Source of the DNA: Polynucleobacter sp. 71A-WALBACH
GTDB taxonomy: Bacteria; Pseudomonadota; Gammaproteobacteria; Burkholderiales; Burkholderiaceae
Direction of reading: 5' to 3'
DNA length: 64,000 bases
Assembly (NCBI RefSeq): GCF_018882365.1
Contig: NZ_JACVOP010000001.1
Location: 848,449-912,448 of the forward strand
The notes under the pieces were generated by a model, which was not told the DNA's origin, did no database searches, and saw nothing but the letters and a program-made list of their open reading frames with translations. The stretch's first letter is position 1, and each line of letters opens with the position of its first letter. A program made the translations under genes and the position numbers. Of the stretch, positions 7,981 to 17,130 are shown piece after piece.

Positions 7981-9615
7981 ATGAGTACAGTAAGCCAACA
8001 AAATACCTACGACTTCATCATCATTGGCGCCGGTAGCGCCGGCTGCATGTTGGCCAAGCGCCTGACTGAGAGCCCCGCTAAACGCGTGCTCTTAATTGAG
8101 GCTGGTAAGAATGACAACTACATTTGGATACATGTACCTGTAGGTTATTTGTACTGCATCGATAATCCAAGGGCAGATTGGCGCTTTAAGACTGCTGCTG
8201 AAAAAGGCTTAAATGGGCGCTCACTACTCTATCCACGTGGCAGAGTACTCGGTGGCTGTTCATCTATCAACGGCATGATCTATATGCGGGGTCAAGAGGG
8301 TGATTACGCCACTTGGGTTAATGCGACGGGTGATGAGTCTTGGTCCTGGGAGAATGCCTTAAGACGCTATAAGTCATTTGAGGACTATCACGGTGCTGCT
8401 AATCAATGGCACAGTAAAGGCGGCGAGTGGACGGTATCTCGGCAGCGTTTGCGCTGGCCCATCATGGATATCTTTAAGCAAGCAGCTGTGGAGGCGGGTA
8501 TTCTGGCATCGGATGACTTTAACCAAGGCGATAACTTTGGCGTGGGCTACTTTGATGTGAGTCAGCGCAAAGGCTGGCGGCTCAATACCTCCAAAGCATT
8601 TTTGCGTGATGCAGCTAAGCGATCCAATCTCACTGTGATTACTGAGGCTGTAGTGAATAAGTTATTGATCGATCCCAATAGTAAAGATTGCTACGGAGTT
8701 CAATACATCAAAGATGGCAAAACTACTGAAGCGCTTTGCGATGTCGACAATCAAGGCGAAGTCATTCTAAGTGCAGGTGCAATCGGTAGCGTGCAGATCT
8801 TAGAACGCTCGGGTATCGGTTCAGCTGCGCATCTCAATAAGCTGGGGATTGCGGTGAATGCTGATTTGCCAGGTGTAGGTGAGAATTTGCAAGACCATCT
8901 GCAATTGCGGATGATTTACAAAGTCAATGGTATTCAGACTTTAAATACTAAAGCGAACTCCCTGTTAGGAAAGTTGCTCATTGGAATGGAGTATGTGTTT
9001 AAGCGCTCAGGCCCGATGTCAATGGCTCCTTCACAGCTTGGTGCTTTTGCCTATAGCTCACCCGATCAACCTTCAGCAAATTTGGAGTATCACGTTCAGC
9101 CTTTATCGCTGGAGAAATTTGGTGAAGACTTGCATGCCTTTAATGCAATTACTGCGAGCGTTTGCAACTTGCGCCCGACATCTCGCGGTAGTGTGCACAT
9201 CAGCTCGCTTGATCCGGAGGCGCCTCCAATCATTGCGCCCAACTATTTATCGACAGATGAGGATCGTCAGGTCGCCGCAGACTCATTGCGTCTTACGCGC
9301 AAGATTGTGGAGAGTCCCGCACTGAAGCCGTATATGCCAGATGAATATAAGCCCGGCAAACAATATCAAACTGATCAAGAATTAATTAAGGCTGCTGGCG
9401 ATATTGGAACGACTATTTTCCATCCAGTGGGCACATGCAAGATGGGGCGCGCTGACGATCCAATGGCTGTACTGGATTCTGAGCTGAGAGTCAGAGGAGT
9501 TCATCATCTCAGAGTGGTTGATGCATCTGCGATGCCAACCATCACCTCGGGGAACACTGCGGCGCCCACCATGATGATTGCGCAACGCGCCGCGGAATTA
9601 CTCACTGGTGAATAA
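7981..9615 (+). CDS. GMC family oxidoreductase (choline/alcohol dehydrogenase-like)
   Basis: A 544-aa flavoenzyme from the ATG at 7981. It has the FAD-binding Rossmann motif IIGAGSAGCMLAKRL, the first GMC signature in RGRVLGGCSSINGMIYMRG, the second in SAGAIGSVQILERSGIG, and the C-terminal active-site block with FHPVGTCKMG and SGNTAAPTMMIA. Enzymes of this family oxidise choline, long-chain or aromatic alcohols; the substrate cannot be fixed here. A TTG at 7951 could add ten residues, but the glycine motif lies at the expected distance from 7981. An EamA-type exporter gene overlaps its end. Confidence 0.88.
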   Translation: MSTVSQQNTYDFIIIGAGSAGCMLAKRLTESPAKRVLLIEAGKNDNYIWIHVPVGYLYCIDNPRADWRFKTAAEKGLNGRSLLYPRGRVLGGCSSINGMIYMRGQEGDYATWVNATGDESWSWENALRRYKSFEDYHGAANQWHSKGGEWTVSRQRLRWPIMDIFKQAAVEAGILASDDFNQGDNFGVGYFDVSQRKGWRLNTSKAFLRDAAKRSNLTVITEAVVNKLLIDPNSKDCYGVQYIKDGKTTEALCDVDNQGEVILSAGAIGSVQILERSGIGSAAHLNKLGIAVNADLPGVGENLQDHLQLRMIYKVNGIQTLNTKANSLLGKLLIGMEYVFKRSGPMSMAPSQLGAFAYSSPDQPSANLEYHVQPLSLEKFGEDLHAFNAITASVCNLRPTSRGSVHISSLDPEAPPIIAPNYLSTDEDRQVAADSLRLTRKIVESPALKPYMPDEYKPGKQYQTDQELIKAAGDIGTTIFHPVGTCKMGRADDPMAVLDSELRVRGVHHLRVVDASAMPTITSGNTAAPTMMIAQRAAELLTGE

Positions 9616-10534
9616 CTCACCCCATCTCACCACAAAGCAAAGCTATCAATTACCAGCTAGCCATTTACTGCTAGCGTTAGCGATTGTCGCGGTATGGGGT
9701 ACTAACTTTGTAGTCATTAAAGTTTCATTAGCAAGCTTTCCACCTTTTTTGTTTGCGGCATTGCGGTATACCTTTGCTTTGTTACCCCTAGTCTTTTTTA
9801 TGCCTAGACCAAAGGTTTCCTGGATGAACCTTTGCGTTTATGGACTTGCAGTTGGAGTGGGGCAGTTCGGTGTGTTGTATTTTGCGATTGATGGCCGCAT
9901 TTCCCCTGGGTTGGCTTCCTTGGTGATTCAGACACAAGTATTTTTTACTATTGGCTTTGCCATGTTCTTTGCAAAAGAGGGGCTGAGGCGCTATCAGGCC
10001 GTAGCGGTTTTAATAGCAATGACGGGTCTTGGAATTATTGCGCTGCACACAGATGCGACGACTACTTTCCTAGGGCTGGCTTTGGTGGTGTTTACCGGGT
10101 TTTCTTGGGGTGTTGCCAATACCACTAGTCGTCGGGCCGGCTCAATCAATATGCTCTCTTATGTGGTTTGGGCTAGCGCCTTTGCTATTCCACCCTTGTT
10201 TGCCATCTCCCTAATGTTTGAAGGCGGGTTGGAACAGATGAGCCTCTCAATAGTTGAAGCCCCTTTGGGGGCATGGGCTGGCGTGCTTTGGCAGTCGTGG
10301 GGCAACACCTTGTTTGGCTATGCGGCTTGGGGCTGGTTACTCTCTAAACATCCAGCCGCAGTAGTTGCCCCGGCCCCACTCTTAGTACCCATTTTTGGAA
10401 TGGGGGCTTCAGCCTTCTTTTTAGGTGAAGCCTTACCAAGCTGGAAAGTGATGGCCGCAGGTTTAGTGATCGCTGGACTTGTGGTGAATCTCTTTTGGCC
10501 CAGTTTGCGGGTACAAATTGCTAAGTATTTTTAG
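9608..10534 (+). CDS. eamA: EamA family drug/metabolite transporter (cysteine/O-acetylserine exporter-like)
   Basis: A ten-helix DMT-superfamily permease of about 308 aa built from two EamA repeats. Segments such as LAIVAVWGTNFVVIKVSL, SPGLASLVIQTQVFFTIGF and APAPLLVPIFGMGASAFFL closely follow E. coli EamA (YdeD), which exports cysteine-pathway metabolites. The likely start is a GTG at 9608 that overlaps the preceding stop by 8 nt, pointing to translational coupling; a TTG at 9578 is the alternative. The substrate is an inference by similarity only. Confidence 0.8.
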   Translation: MNNSPHLTTKQSYQLPASHLLLALAIVAVWGTNFVVIKVSLASFPPFLFAALRYTFALLPLVFFMPRPKVSWMNLCVYGLAVGVGQFGVLYFAIDGRISPGLASLVIQTQVFFTIGFAMFFAKEGLRRYQAVAVLIAMTGLGIIALHTDATTTFLGLALVVFTGFSWGVANTTSRRAGSINMLSYVVWASAFAIPPLFAISLMFEGGLEQMSLSIVEAPLGAWAGVLWQSWGNTLFGYAAWGWLLSKHPAAVVAPAPLLVPIFGMGASAFFLGEALPSWKVMAAGLVIAGLVVNLFWPSLRVQIAKYF

Positions 10535-10679
10535 AAACGACTTTATCTTCTTGGGCTAATGTAAAACCCTAATACAAACCCCTTTTTTTGCCCCTGCATT
10601 GACTGTAAGATGGATATTCGTTTCAAGTTGTACCTAAAAAAGATTTTATTTAATTAGCATTTTTAGTCATGGAGACTTT

Positions 10680-11864
10680 ATGAATATTCGTCATCACATT
10701 TTTGCAGTAGCTGCAGCTGCAATGCTCACAACCGGCGCATATGCTGCCGATATTAAAGTTGGTGTTATTGGCCCATACACAGGTGGCTCATCCTCAATGG
10801 GTGTGAGTATGCGTGATGGTGTGCGTCTTGCTACCAAGGAAATCAATGCTGCTGGTGGTATCAATGGCAACAAGATTGTTTTAGTTGAGCGTGACGACGA
10901 AGCTAAAAACGAGCGTGGTGTACAAATCACCCAAGAATTTATTAATAACGAAAAAGTAGTAGCTACTCTTGGTTACATTAATACTGGTGTTGCTTTGGCT
11001 TCACAGCGTTTCTATCAAGAAGCGAAGATTCCAGTGTTGAACAACGTTGCTACGGGTTCGTTGATTACTCATCAATTCCCTAATGCATCAGAAAACTACG
11101 TTTTCCGTAATGCGGCTGCCGACAATATTCAGGCTCCAATGATCGCTAAAGAAGCAGTTGAGAAGCGTGGCTTGAAGAAAGTGGCGATTTTGGCTGATTC
11201 CACAAACTACGGCCAGTTGGGCCGCGAGGACTTAGAAAAGGCTTTGAAGGGCTATGGCGTAACTCCAGTTGCTGTTGAGAAATTCAACATTGGTGACGTG
11301 GATATGACTTCACAGTTGCTCAAAGCAAAAAATGCTGGTGCTGATGTAGTTTTGACTTACGCAATTGGACCTGAGTTGGCGCAAATTGCTAACGGTATGG
11401 CGAAATTAGGCTGGAAAAAGCCAATGATTGGTTCTTGGACTTTGTCTATGGCTAGCTTTATTGATACTGCTGGTAAGAATGGTAACGGCGCAACAATGCC
11501 ACAGACTTATATTCAAACGCCAGCAACGACTGCTAAGCGCAAAGCCTTTTTGGATGCTTACTTGAAAGAGTTCAAGCCAAAAAATAACAACATCGCTTCC
11601 CCAGTATCAGCAGCTCAAGGTTACGACTCTGTTTACCTCTTGGCGGCTGCTATTAAGCAAGCTGGCAGCACAGAGGGACCAAAGATTTTGGCTGCACTTC
11701 AGGATCTCAAGGCTCCGGTTGATGGTGTTGTGATTACTTACAACAAGCCATTTAGCGCGACTAATCACGAGGCTATTTCTGCTAAAGACGTAGTGATGGG
11801 CGTGGTTGAGAATGGTCGTGTCGAGTTCTTGAATGCTGAGGATGCAACAGCTAAGAAGAAGTAA
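10680..11864 (+). CDS. livK: Branched-chain amino acid ABC transporter substrate-binding protein
   Basis: A 394-aa periplasmic protein with a signal peptide cleaved near TGAYAADIKV. It has the Leu/Ile/Val-binding fold: KVGVIGPYTGGSSSMG, then DGVRLATKEINAAGGINGNK and VERDDEAKNERG. The ATG follows a strong Shine-Dalgarno (GGAGACTTT). It is the first gene of the liv cluster; permease and ATPase genes follow on the same strand after a 149-nt gap containing a hairpin that probably sets a high ratio of binding protein to membrane parts. Confidence 0.92.
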   Translation: MNIRHHIFAVAAAAMLTTGAYAADIKVGVIGPYTGGSSSMGVSMRDGVRLATKEINAAGGINGNKIVLVERDDEAKNERGVQITQEFINNEKVVATLGYINTGVALASQRFYQEAKIPVLNNVATGSLITHQFPNASENYVFRNAAADNIQAPMIAKEAVEKRGLKKVAILADSTNYGQLGREDLEKALKGYGVTPVAVEKFNIGDVDMTSQLLKAKNAGADVVLTYAIGPELAQIANGMAKLGWKKPMIGSWTLSMASFIDTAGKNGNGATMPQTYIQTPATTAKRKAFLDAYLKEFKPKNNNIASPVSAAQGYDSVYLLAAAIKQAGSTEGPKILAALQDLKAPVDGVVITYNKPFSATNHEAISAKDVVMGVVENGRVEFLNAEDATAKKK

Positions 11865-11925
11865 TTGAAGTTAAAAGCTGCGGGCAAGATCATTATTTAT
11901 TTTGCACTGCAACATTTGTGAGATC

Positions 11926-11952
11926 AAAGCGCCGCCCAAAAAGCGGCGTTTT
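11926..11952 (+). terminator. Terminator-like hairpin after the binding-protein gene
   Basis: CGCCGC and GCGGCG pair around a CCAAAAA loop and are followed by TTTTGCTT. It lies between the binding-protein gene and livH, where partial termination is common in ABC operons and would keep the binding protein in excess. Confidence 0.7.
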
Positions 11953-12013
11953 GCTTACAATGTCGAATTCGTTAATAAAACAGTTTTAAGTATTTTCTTT
12001 TAGGCCAATAAAA

Positions 12014-12892
12014 ATGGACATGCTTGCACAAATCCTCTCAAGCGGTATCGCGGTGGGGATGATCTATGCGGTTATCGCTTTCGGTTTCCAGCTAACTTTT
12101 GCCACTTCTGGCACATTGAACTTCGGACAAGGCGAGGCGCTGATGTTGGGTGCTTTGGTTGGTCTAACTTGTGTGGACACTTTTGGCATGAACTATTGGG
12201 TCATGATTCCAGTGGTTTGCTTGTTCGGAATGATTCAAGGTAGTTTTGTTGAATTGATTGGTGTGCGTCCAGCAATCAAAATTAAGTCCGAGTTTGGTTG
12301 GATTATGTCCACCATCGCTCTCGGTATTATTTTCAAGAACGTAGCTGAAAATATTTGGGGTCGCGATGCGTTGCCATTCCCATCACCACTCGATATGGAG
12401 CCAATGAGCTTCTTGGGTGCGAATATTCTGCCAATGGAAATCTTGGTAGTAGTTGGCGCCTTGGTGATGATGTTGTTAGTGGAATTTTTCAACCGTAAAA
12501 CGATTTACGGTAAAGCGGTTGTTGCAACTGCCAACGATCGCGATGCGGCTGGCTTGATGGGTATCAATACCAGCCTGGTGATTACTTTCTCATACGCTTT
12601 ATCTTCGTTGACTGCTGCTTTCGCAGGGGTATTGATTGCACCATTGACTTTGACTGGCGCAACTATGGGCGGCGCTCTCGGCTTAAAGGCTTTCGCAGTA
12701 GCGATCATCGGTGGCCTCTCTAGCGGCCTTGGCATCATTGTTGGCGGTTTGATTTTAGGAATCGTTGAGACTGCCACTGGTTTCTATGTCTCTACTGGCT
12801 ATAAAGATGTGCCAGGTTTGATCTTGCTCTTGCTAGTGCTTGCATACAAACCATCCGGCCTCTTCGGTAAATCTGCGATTAAGAAAGTTTAA
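12014..12892 (+). CDS. livH: Branched-chain amino acid ABC transporter permease LivH
   Basis: A 292-aa inner-membrane permease with about eight helices. The N-terminal LSSGIAVGMIYAVIAFGFQL and GTLNFGQGEALMLGA are typical of LivH, as is the coupling-loop region containing NDRDAAGLMGINT. With the fused LivMG and LivF it forms the importer for the substrate captured by the upstream binding protein. Its TAA stop shares one base with the ATG of the next gene (TAATG), indicating tight coupling. Confidence 0.92.
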   Translation: MDMLAQILSSGIAVGMIYAVIAFGFQLTFATSGTLNFGQGEALMLGALVGLTCVDTFGMNYWVMIPVVCLFGMIQGSFVELIGVRPAIKIKSEFGWIMSTIALGIIFKNVAENIWGRDALPFPSPLDMEPMSFLGANILPMEILVVVGALVMMLLVEFFNRKTIYGKAVVATANDRDAAGLMGINTSLVITFSYALSSLTAAFAGVLIAPLTLTGATMGGALGLKAFAVAIIGGLSSGLGIIVGGLILGIVETATGFYVSTGYKDVPGLILLLLVLAYKPSGLFGKSAIKKV

Positions 12893-14823
12893 TGATGAAA
12901 TTGAAGTCTCTATTACCTCTATTAATTGCAATTGTGGGGCTGTTTTGCTTGCCCCTATTTGTTCATAATCCTTACTACATTCACTTAGCTGAAACGATTC
13001 TGATCTACGCCATTCTCTTGTTTGGTTTGGACATCGTGGTGGGTTATGTAGGCCAGGTTTCACTAGGGCACGCAGCCTTATTCGGGATTGGTTCCTATAC
13101 CGCTGGTGTGCTGTTCTTCCATTTTGGACTTCCCATTTGGGCAACCCTGCCAGCTTCAGTAGTGGTGACTGCTATTTTCGGTGGCATCTTAGCGCTTCCA
13201 GCACTCAAGGTGATTGGCCCGTATCTGGCGATGGTGACCTTAGCGTTTGGAACCATTGCACAGATCTTGATTAATGAAATGACTTGGTTGACTGAAGGCC
13301 CCTTGGGCATCAAGATTCCAAAGCCAGAGCTCATGGGCGTTCCGATGACCAAGGCAGAGTATTTCTGGTTGGTATCGATCGTTCTGATCCTTGCTTTGAT
13401 TGTGGTGGATCGTTTTGTGAAATCACAAATGGGTCGTGCGTTTGAGGCCTTGCGTGACAGCCCGATCGCTTGTGACTGTATGGGTGTTTCTGTATATCGC
13501 TTTAAGGTAATCGCATTTGTGATCAGTGCCGGCTTTGCTGGTTTAGCTGGTTGCTTGTATGCCTACTCCGAGCAATATATTTCTCCAAACACTTATAACA
13601 ACGAACTCGCTGTTCTGTTCCTGCTCGGCATCATCATGGGTGGCCGCAAGTCACGCCTCGGTGCAGTGATTGGCGCTGCCATCATCGTGCTGTTGCCAAA
13701 ACTCTTGGATGACATCAACCTGTTTCGTATTGTTGCCTCGATCATTGCGATCGTAGTGGTGGTTGGTGCTGCGATGGCCTTGTCAAAAAAGGTCACGACT
13801 CCACGCCGCGTTGCAATTCCAATCGCAGGCGTGGTTGGCTTGGCAGCATTCTCATTCTGGCTCAACAGTATTTCAGATTGGCGCCTGAGTATTTTCGGCT
13901 TCATGATTTTGTTGGTGGTCTATTACTTGCAAAACGGTATCGTTGGCTTTACTAAGAGCTTTTACCAATCTATTGCTGGTAAGACCAAAACTACTCGTGG
14001 CGATCAAGTTGAGGTAGTGGATGACTCCATTAGTTTCATCAGTACCGTTAAAAATCAAAATACAGGTGCTGAACTCCTGAAGGTGGATTCAGTGTTGATG
14101 CAGTTTGGTGGCCTGAAGGCTCTGAACAATGTGGATCTCAGCATCAAGCGTGGCACGATTCATGGTCTGATCGGTCCTAACGGTTCTGGTAAGAGCACGA
14201 TGATGAACGTCTTGACCGGTATTTACGTGCCTACCGCTGGTAACGTTTTATTTTCTGGACAAAGCGTAGTCGGCCGCACTTCTTCTGACATTGCTCTTTC
14301 TGGTATTGCGCGTACTTTCCAAAACGTTCAGCTCTTCGGTGAAATGACCGCCATCCAAAATATTTTGGTTGGTTTACATCACACCTTTAAGTCCAACATG
14401 GTGGAAATTGCATTACATCTGCCGCGTTATAAGCGTGAAGAAGCTGAAGCACATGCTCGCGCAATGGCTCTACTGAAGTTCGTTGGCTTGGATGACTTGG
14501 CAAATGAAGAGGCGCGTAACTTGCCATACGGTAAGCAACGCCTCTTGGAAATTGCTCGTGCCTTGGCCTTGGATCCAGAGTTGCTCTTGTTGGATGAGCC
14601 AGCTGCTGGTTTGACAGCGCCTGACATTAAAGAACTCTTGCGAATTATTCGTAAGATCCGCGATAGCGGTATTACCTTCATCCTGATTGAGCATCACATG
14701 GATGTGGTGATGTCAGTATGCGACACCGTTTCTGTATTGGACTTCGGTCAGAAGATTGCAGAAGGTAAACCAGCTGAAGTTCAGGCAGACGAGAAGGTGA
14801 TTCATGCCTACTTGGGTACTTAA
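12892..14823 (+). CDS. Fused branched-chain amino acid ABC permease and ATPase (LivM-LivG)
   Basis: A single 643-aa reading frame. Residues 1 to about 350 form a LivM permease with multiple helices (PYYIHLAETILIYAILLFG, GYVGQVSLGHAALFGIGSY, DCMGVSVYRFKVIAFVISA). After a linker of about 50 residues comes a complete LivG ATPase (about 396-643): Walker A GPNGSGKST, an unusual signature region LPYGKQRLLEIARAL, Walker B LLLLDEPAAG and the switch His in LIEHHMD. LivM and LivG are usually separate. I found no good internal ribosome binding site before the ATPase half, so a true fusion protein is likely. livH precedes and livF follows. Confidence 0.9.
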   Translation: MMKLKSLLPLLIAIVGLFCLPLFVHNPYYIHLAETILIYAILLFGLDIVVGYVGQVSLGHAALFGIGSYTAGVLFFHFGLPIWATLPASVVVTAIFGGILALPALKVIGPYLAMVTLAFGTIAQILINEMTWLTEGPLGIKIPKPELMGVPMTKAEYFWLVSIVLILALIVVDRFVKSQMGRAFEALRDSPIACDCMGVSVYRFKVIAFVISAGFAGLAGCLYAYSEQYISPNTYNNELAVLFLLGIIMGGRKSRLGAVIGAAIIVLLPKLLDDINLFRIVASIIAIVVVVGAAMALSKKVTTPRRVAIPIAGVVGLAAFSFWLNSISDWRLSIFGFMILLVVYYLQNGIVGFTKSFYQSIAGKTKTTRGDQVEVVDDSISFISTVKNQNTGAELLKVDSVLMQFGGLKALNNVDLSIKRGTIHGLIGPNGSGKSTMMNVLTGIYVPTAGNVLFSGQSVVGRTSSDIALSGIARTFQNVQLFGEMTAIQNILVGLHHTFKSNMVEIALHLPRYKREEAEAHARAMALLKFVGLDDLANEEARNLPYGKQRLLEIARALALDPELLLLDEPAAGLTAPDIKELLRIIRKIRDSGITFILIEHHMDVVMSVCDTVSVLDFGQKIAEGKPAEVQADEKVIHAYLGT

Positions 14824-14854
14824 TCACTAGAACTATATTGAATCGGTAAATACC

Positions 14855-15583
14855 ATGTTATCTATTAAGAATCTTGAAGCAGGCTACGGCAAAGTAAAAG
14901 TTCTGCACGGCATCAATATTGATGTTCCTAAAGGACAGGTGATTACTTTGATCGGCTCCAACGGCGCCGGCAAAACAACCACTATGCGTGCTATTACTGG
15001 GATGATCAAGCCTACTGCTGGCGAAGTGATCTTGGGCGGTGAAAAAATTGATGGTTACGACTCTCATAAAATTGCCCGCCTTGGATTAGCGCATAGCCCA
15101 GAAGGTCGTCGCGTGTTTACGACGATGTCTGTAAATGACAATCTTTTGTTAGGCGCATTCCCACGCTTTACAGGTAGCCGTCCAAAAGGCGATATCAAGA
15201 ACGATCTGGAGCGCGCTCTAGAAATGTTCCCTCGCTTAAAAGAGCGTCGCAACCAGTTGGCTGGAACATTGTCAGGTGGTGAGCAACAGATGTTGGCAAT
15301 GGCTCGCGCCGTGATGTTAAATCCAGAGATTATTCTCTTGGACGAGCCTTCCATGGGTCTTGCGCCAATTTTGGTTGAGGAAGTATTTAAGATTATTTCT
15401 AACCTTAAATCTCAAGGCGTGACGATGTTATTGGTTGAGCAGTTTGCTGCCGCAGCTCTGAATGTTGCTGACTATGGTTATGTGCTGGAGAACGGCAAGA
15501 TTGCAACTCATGGCCCAGCCGATAAGTTGATGCATGATCCTGCTGTGAAAGCGGCTTACTTAGGTGGTGCTGGCAGTCACTAA
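14855..15583 (+). CDS. livF: Branched-chain amino acid ABC transporter ATP-binding protein LivF
   Basis: A 242-aa ABC ATPase. It has Walker A GSNGAGKTT, the signature LSGGEQQMLAMARA, Walker B IILLDEPSMGL and the switch region LLVEQFAAAAL. The opening LSIKNLEAGYGKVKVLHGI is typical of LivF. It begins 31 nt after the LivM-LivG stop and closes the liv operon ahead of a strong terminator. The two ATPase halves of the importer would be LivF and the C-terminal part of the fusion. Confidence 0.93.
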   Translation: MLSIKNLEAGYGKVKVLHGINIDVPKGQVITLIGSNGAGKTTTMRAITGMIKPTAGEVILGGEKIDGYDSHKIARLGLAHSPEGRRVFTTMSVNDNLLLGAFPRFTGSRPKGDIKNDLERALEMFPRLKERRNQLAGTLSGGEQQMLAMARAVMLNPEIILLDEPSMGLAPILVEEVFKIISNLKSQGVTMLLVEQFAAAALNVADYGYVLENGKIATHGPADKLMHDPAVKAAYLGGAGSH

Positions 15584-15625
15584 GTCATTGCTTTTTCAGT
15601 AATGCATTAGTAAATCTTGTTTGTT

Positions 15626-15651
15626 AAAAAGCCCTCGATTGAGGGCTTTTT
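15626..15651. terminator. Intrinsic terminator of the liv operon
   Basis: GCCCTC and GAGGGC pair around a GATT loop, flanked by A5 and T5. It is the end of the liv operon and may also serve the minus-strand gene ending at 15683. Confidence 0.92.
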
Positions 15652-15682
15652 CTATTGGGGTGTAAGTAAGGCATTCGCCCAA

Positions 15683-16243
15683 CTAGCCCTGGAGTAATGA
15701 GATCGCCTCACGAACCAGTAAGGCGCGGTAGCCCATATAGATGGCTACACCTACAAAGCCCAGCAGAAAGAGCTTAGGCACTAAAGCACCCTCAGCTACT
15801 AACTCTGAATTGAGGAGCCCGAGAGCTACAGCTAAGAAGAATATAGCGCCTAAGCCTAGGACAATCCAATTTTCATGCTGACTGACTTGCCGTGTTTGAT
15901 TGGCGTAAGCCAGCACCTGAAAGCGATTGCCTTTGGAGTAGCCAGATACTGTAACCCTATCACCATTAGTGACCACCATGGGTGATGAGAATTTAGCTTC
16001 AATTGCACGATCATCTAAATTAAACGTAGAGATATAGAAGCGTTGGTAATACACCGAGGAATGGTCATGAGTAGGTTTTTCTGGATTCACATATTCCAGG
16101 AGCTCATGATTGAGATTGCTGACCGTTCCAGAAAGAGCGCTCACTGAGCTGGTTAAAAAAGAACTGGGTTTCAGAGTCATGAGTAAAGCTCCCGATATTG
16201 CGAGAGAAAAAATAAGAAGAAAGGATGGTATTGGACGTTTCAC
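15683..16243 (-). CDS. Hypothetical membrane-anchored protein downstream of TauE
   Basis: A 186-aa protein of no recognised family. It has an N-terminal hydrophobic anchor (SFLLIFSLAISGALLM), a middle extracytoplasmic part with a beta-rich, OB-like stretch (VVTNGDRVTVSGYSKGNRF), and two C-terminal helices (WIVLGLGAIFFLAVALGLL, LFLLGFVGVAIYMGYRALL). Its GTG start overlaps the TGA of the TauE gene by four bases, so it is probably translated with the exporter. The coupling suggests a role beside TauE in sulfur compound handling, but this is only inference. Confidence 0.7.
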   Translation of the reverse strand: MKRPIPSFLLIFSLAISGALLMTLKPSSFLTSSVSALSGTVSNLNHELLEYVNPEKPTHDHSSVYYQRFYISTFNLDDRAIEAKFSSPMVVTNGDRVTVSGYSKGNRFQVLAYANQTRQVSQHENWIVLGLGAIFFLAVALGLLNSELVAEGALVPKLFLLGFVGVAIYMGYRALLVREAISLLQG

Positions 16244-17064
16244 AGATTCAAAGTTAGCACACCTTTGACTAGCAGACTGATGGCAATCACTAAGGTGAAG
16301 ATAGAGAAAATGAGTTGGGTATGCGGACCGCTGAGTTTTTTACCCAAGAGAAGCCCAATGAATAGCCCGCCCAATGCTGCTAGCGCAAATGGCGCAGCAA
16401 GCCAAATATTTAGGTTGCCACTGACGGCCGAGAAAATCGCTCCGCCACTAGTAATAATGGCAAGCACTCCAAGAGAGGTGGCAACAATGGATTTGATTGG
16501 TAAGTCGCTATAGCGCCTGAGGGCTGGGACGATGATAAAACCGCCGCCAACACCAAGCAAGCCAGACAGAAAGCCCGCGATGCTACCAGCGAATATTAGG
16601 GCGCGTGCGCAGGGGAGAGTCCATTGGAGCTTTCCAATAGCGGGATTGATTAGACAGGGAGGTGGTTTTCTGTTTGTCTCTGGGATGCCATTAATCTGAT
16701 TGCGGGCCTCACCCAATAAGCGCATGGCTACATATAAGAGGATCAAGCTAAATAAAATCTGTAATGGGGCATTCGGAATCTTTGGAGCAAGCCAGAGTCC
16801 TATGGGCGATAACGCTAAACCAAAGATCGCCATAAAACCAGCTGCTTTATAGCGCAAAACCTTATTTCTGAGGCCCATGATCGCTCCAATACTGGAAGCT
16901 AAGGCAACGGCACATAAGGCAATTGGGGCTGCCTCTGCAATGGGTAGACCAAGGAAGAAGACTAATAAAGGGACCGATAAAATCCCGCCACCAGCACCAG
17001 TAAGGCCCATTAGGATGCCTACGAGGATGCCAAGTGCTGGGCTGATAAGGGGTGAGTAGTCCAT
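16240..17064 (-). CDS. TauE/SafE family sulfite/sulfonate exporter
   Basis: A 274-aa membrane protein with two TauE/SafE repeats. The N-terminal ALGILVGILMGLTGAGGGIL and the second-half FLSGLLGVGGGFIIVPAL carry the glycine-rich signatures of the family. Members export sulfite, sulfoacetate or thiosulfate-like anions. It is divergent from the persulfide-dioxygenase-like gene across a 66-nt spacer holding an AT-rich palindrome, the layout of BigR-controlled sulfide-detoxification clusters. Confidence 0.88.
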   Translation of the reverse strand: MDYSPLISPALGILVGILMGLTGAGGGILSVPLLVFFLGLPIAEAAPIALCAVALASSIGAIMGLRNKVLRYKAAGFMAIFGLALSPIGLWLAPKIPNAPLQILFSLILLYVAMRLLGEARNQINGIPETNRKPPPCLINPAIGKLQWTLPCARALIFAGSIAGFLSGLLGVGGGFIIVPALRRYSDLPIKSIVATSLGVLAIITSGGAIFSAVSGNLNIWLAAPFALAALGGLFIGLLLGKKLSGPHTQLIFSIFTLVIAISLLVKGVLTLNL

Positions 17065-17080
17065 TGCAATTTATTTTAGA

Positions 17081-17112
17081 TTAATATAGTATATAAATAT
17101 ATATAATATTAA
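17081..17112. promoter_or_regulatory. AT-rich inverted repeat, candidate operator of the BigR-like ArsR regulator
   Basis: TTAATAT (17081-17087) and ATATTAA (17106-17112) flank an AT-only core that continues the symmetry imperfectly. The element is centred between the divergent TauE and MBL-hydrolase starts. BigR and SqrR bind AT-rich palindromes at such promoters. A dimeric ArsR protein encoded two genes on is the obvious ligand, but binding is an inference. Confidence 0.55.
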
Positions 17113-17130
17113 TGCAATTGGGAGAATATT

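Noticed and set aside
14050-14100. Internal translation start separating LivG from LivM
   Set aside because: No Shine-Dalgarno lies before ATG 14098, and the ATPase strand begins upstream of it, so a true fusion is more likely.
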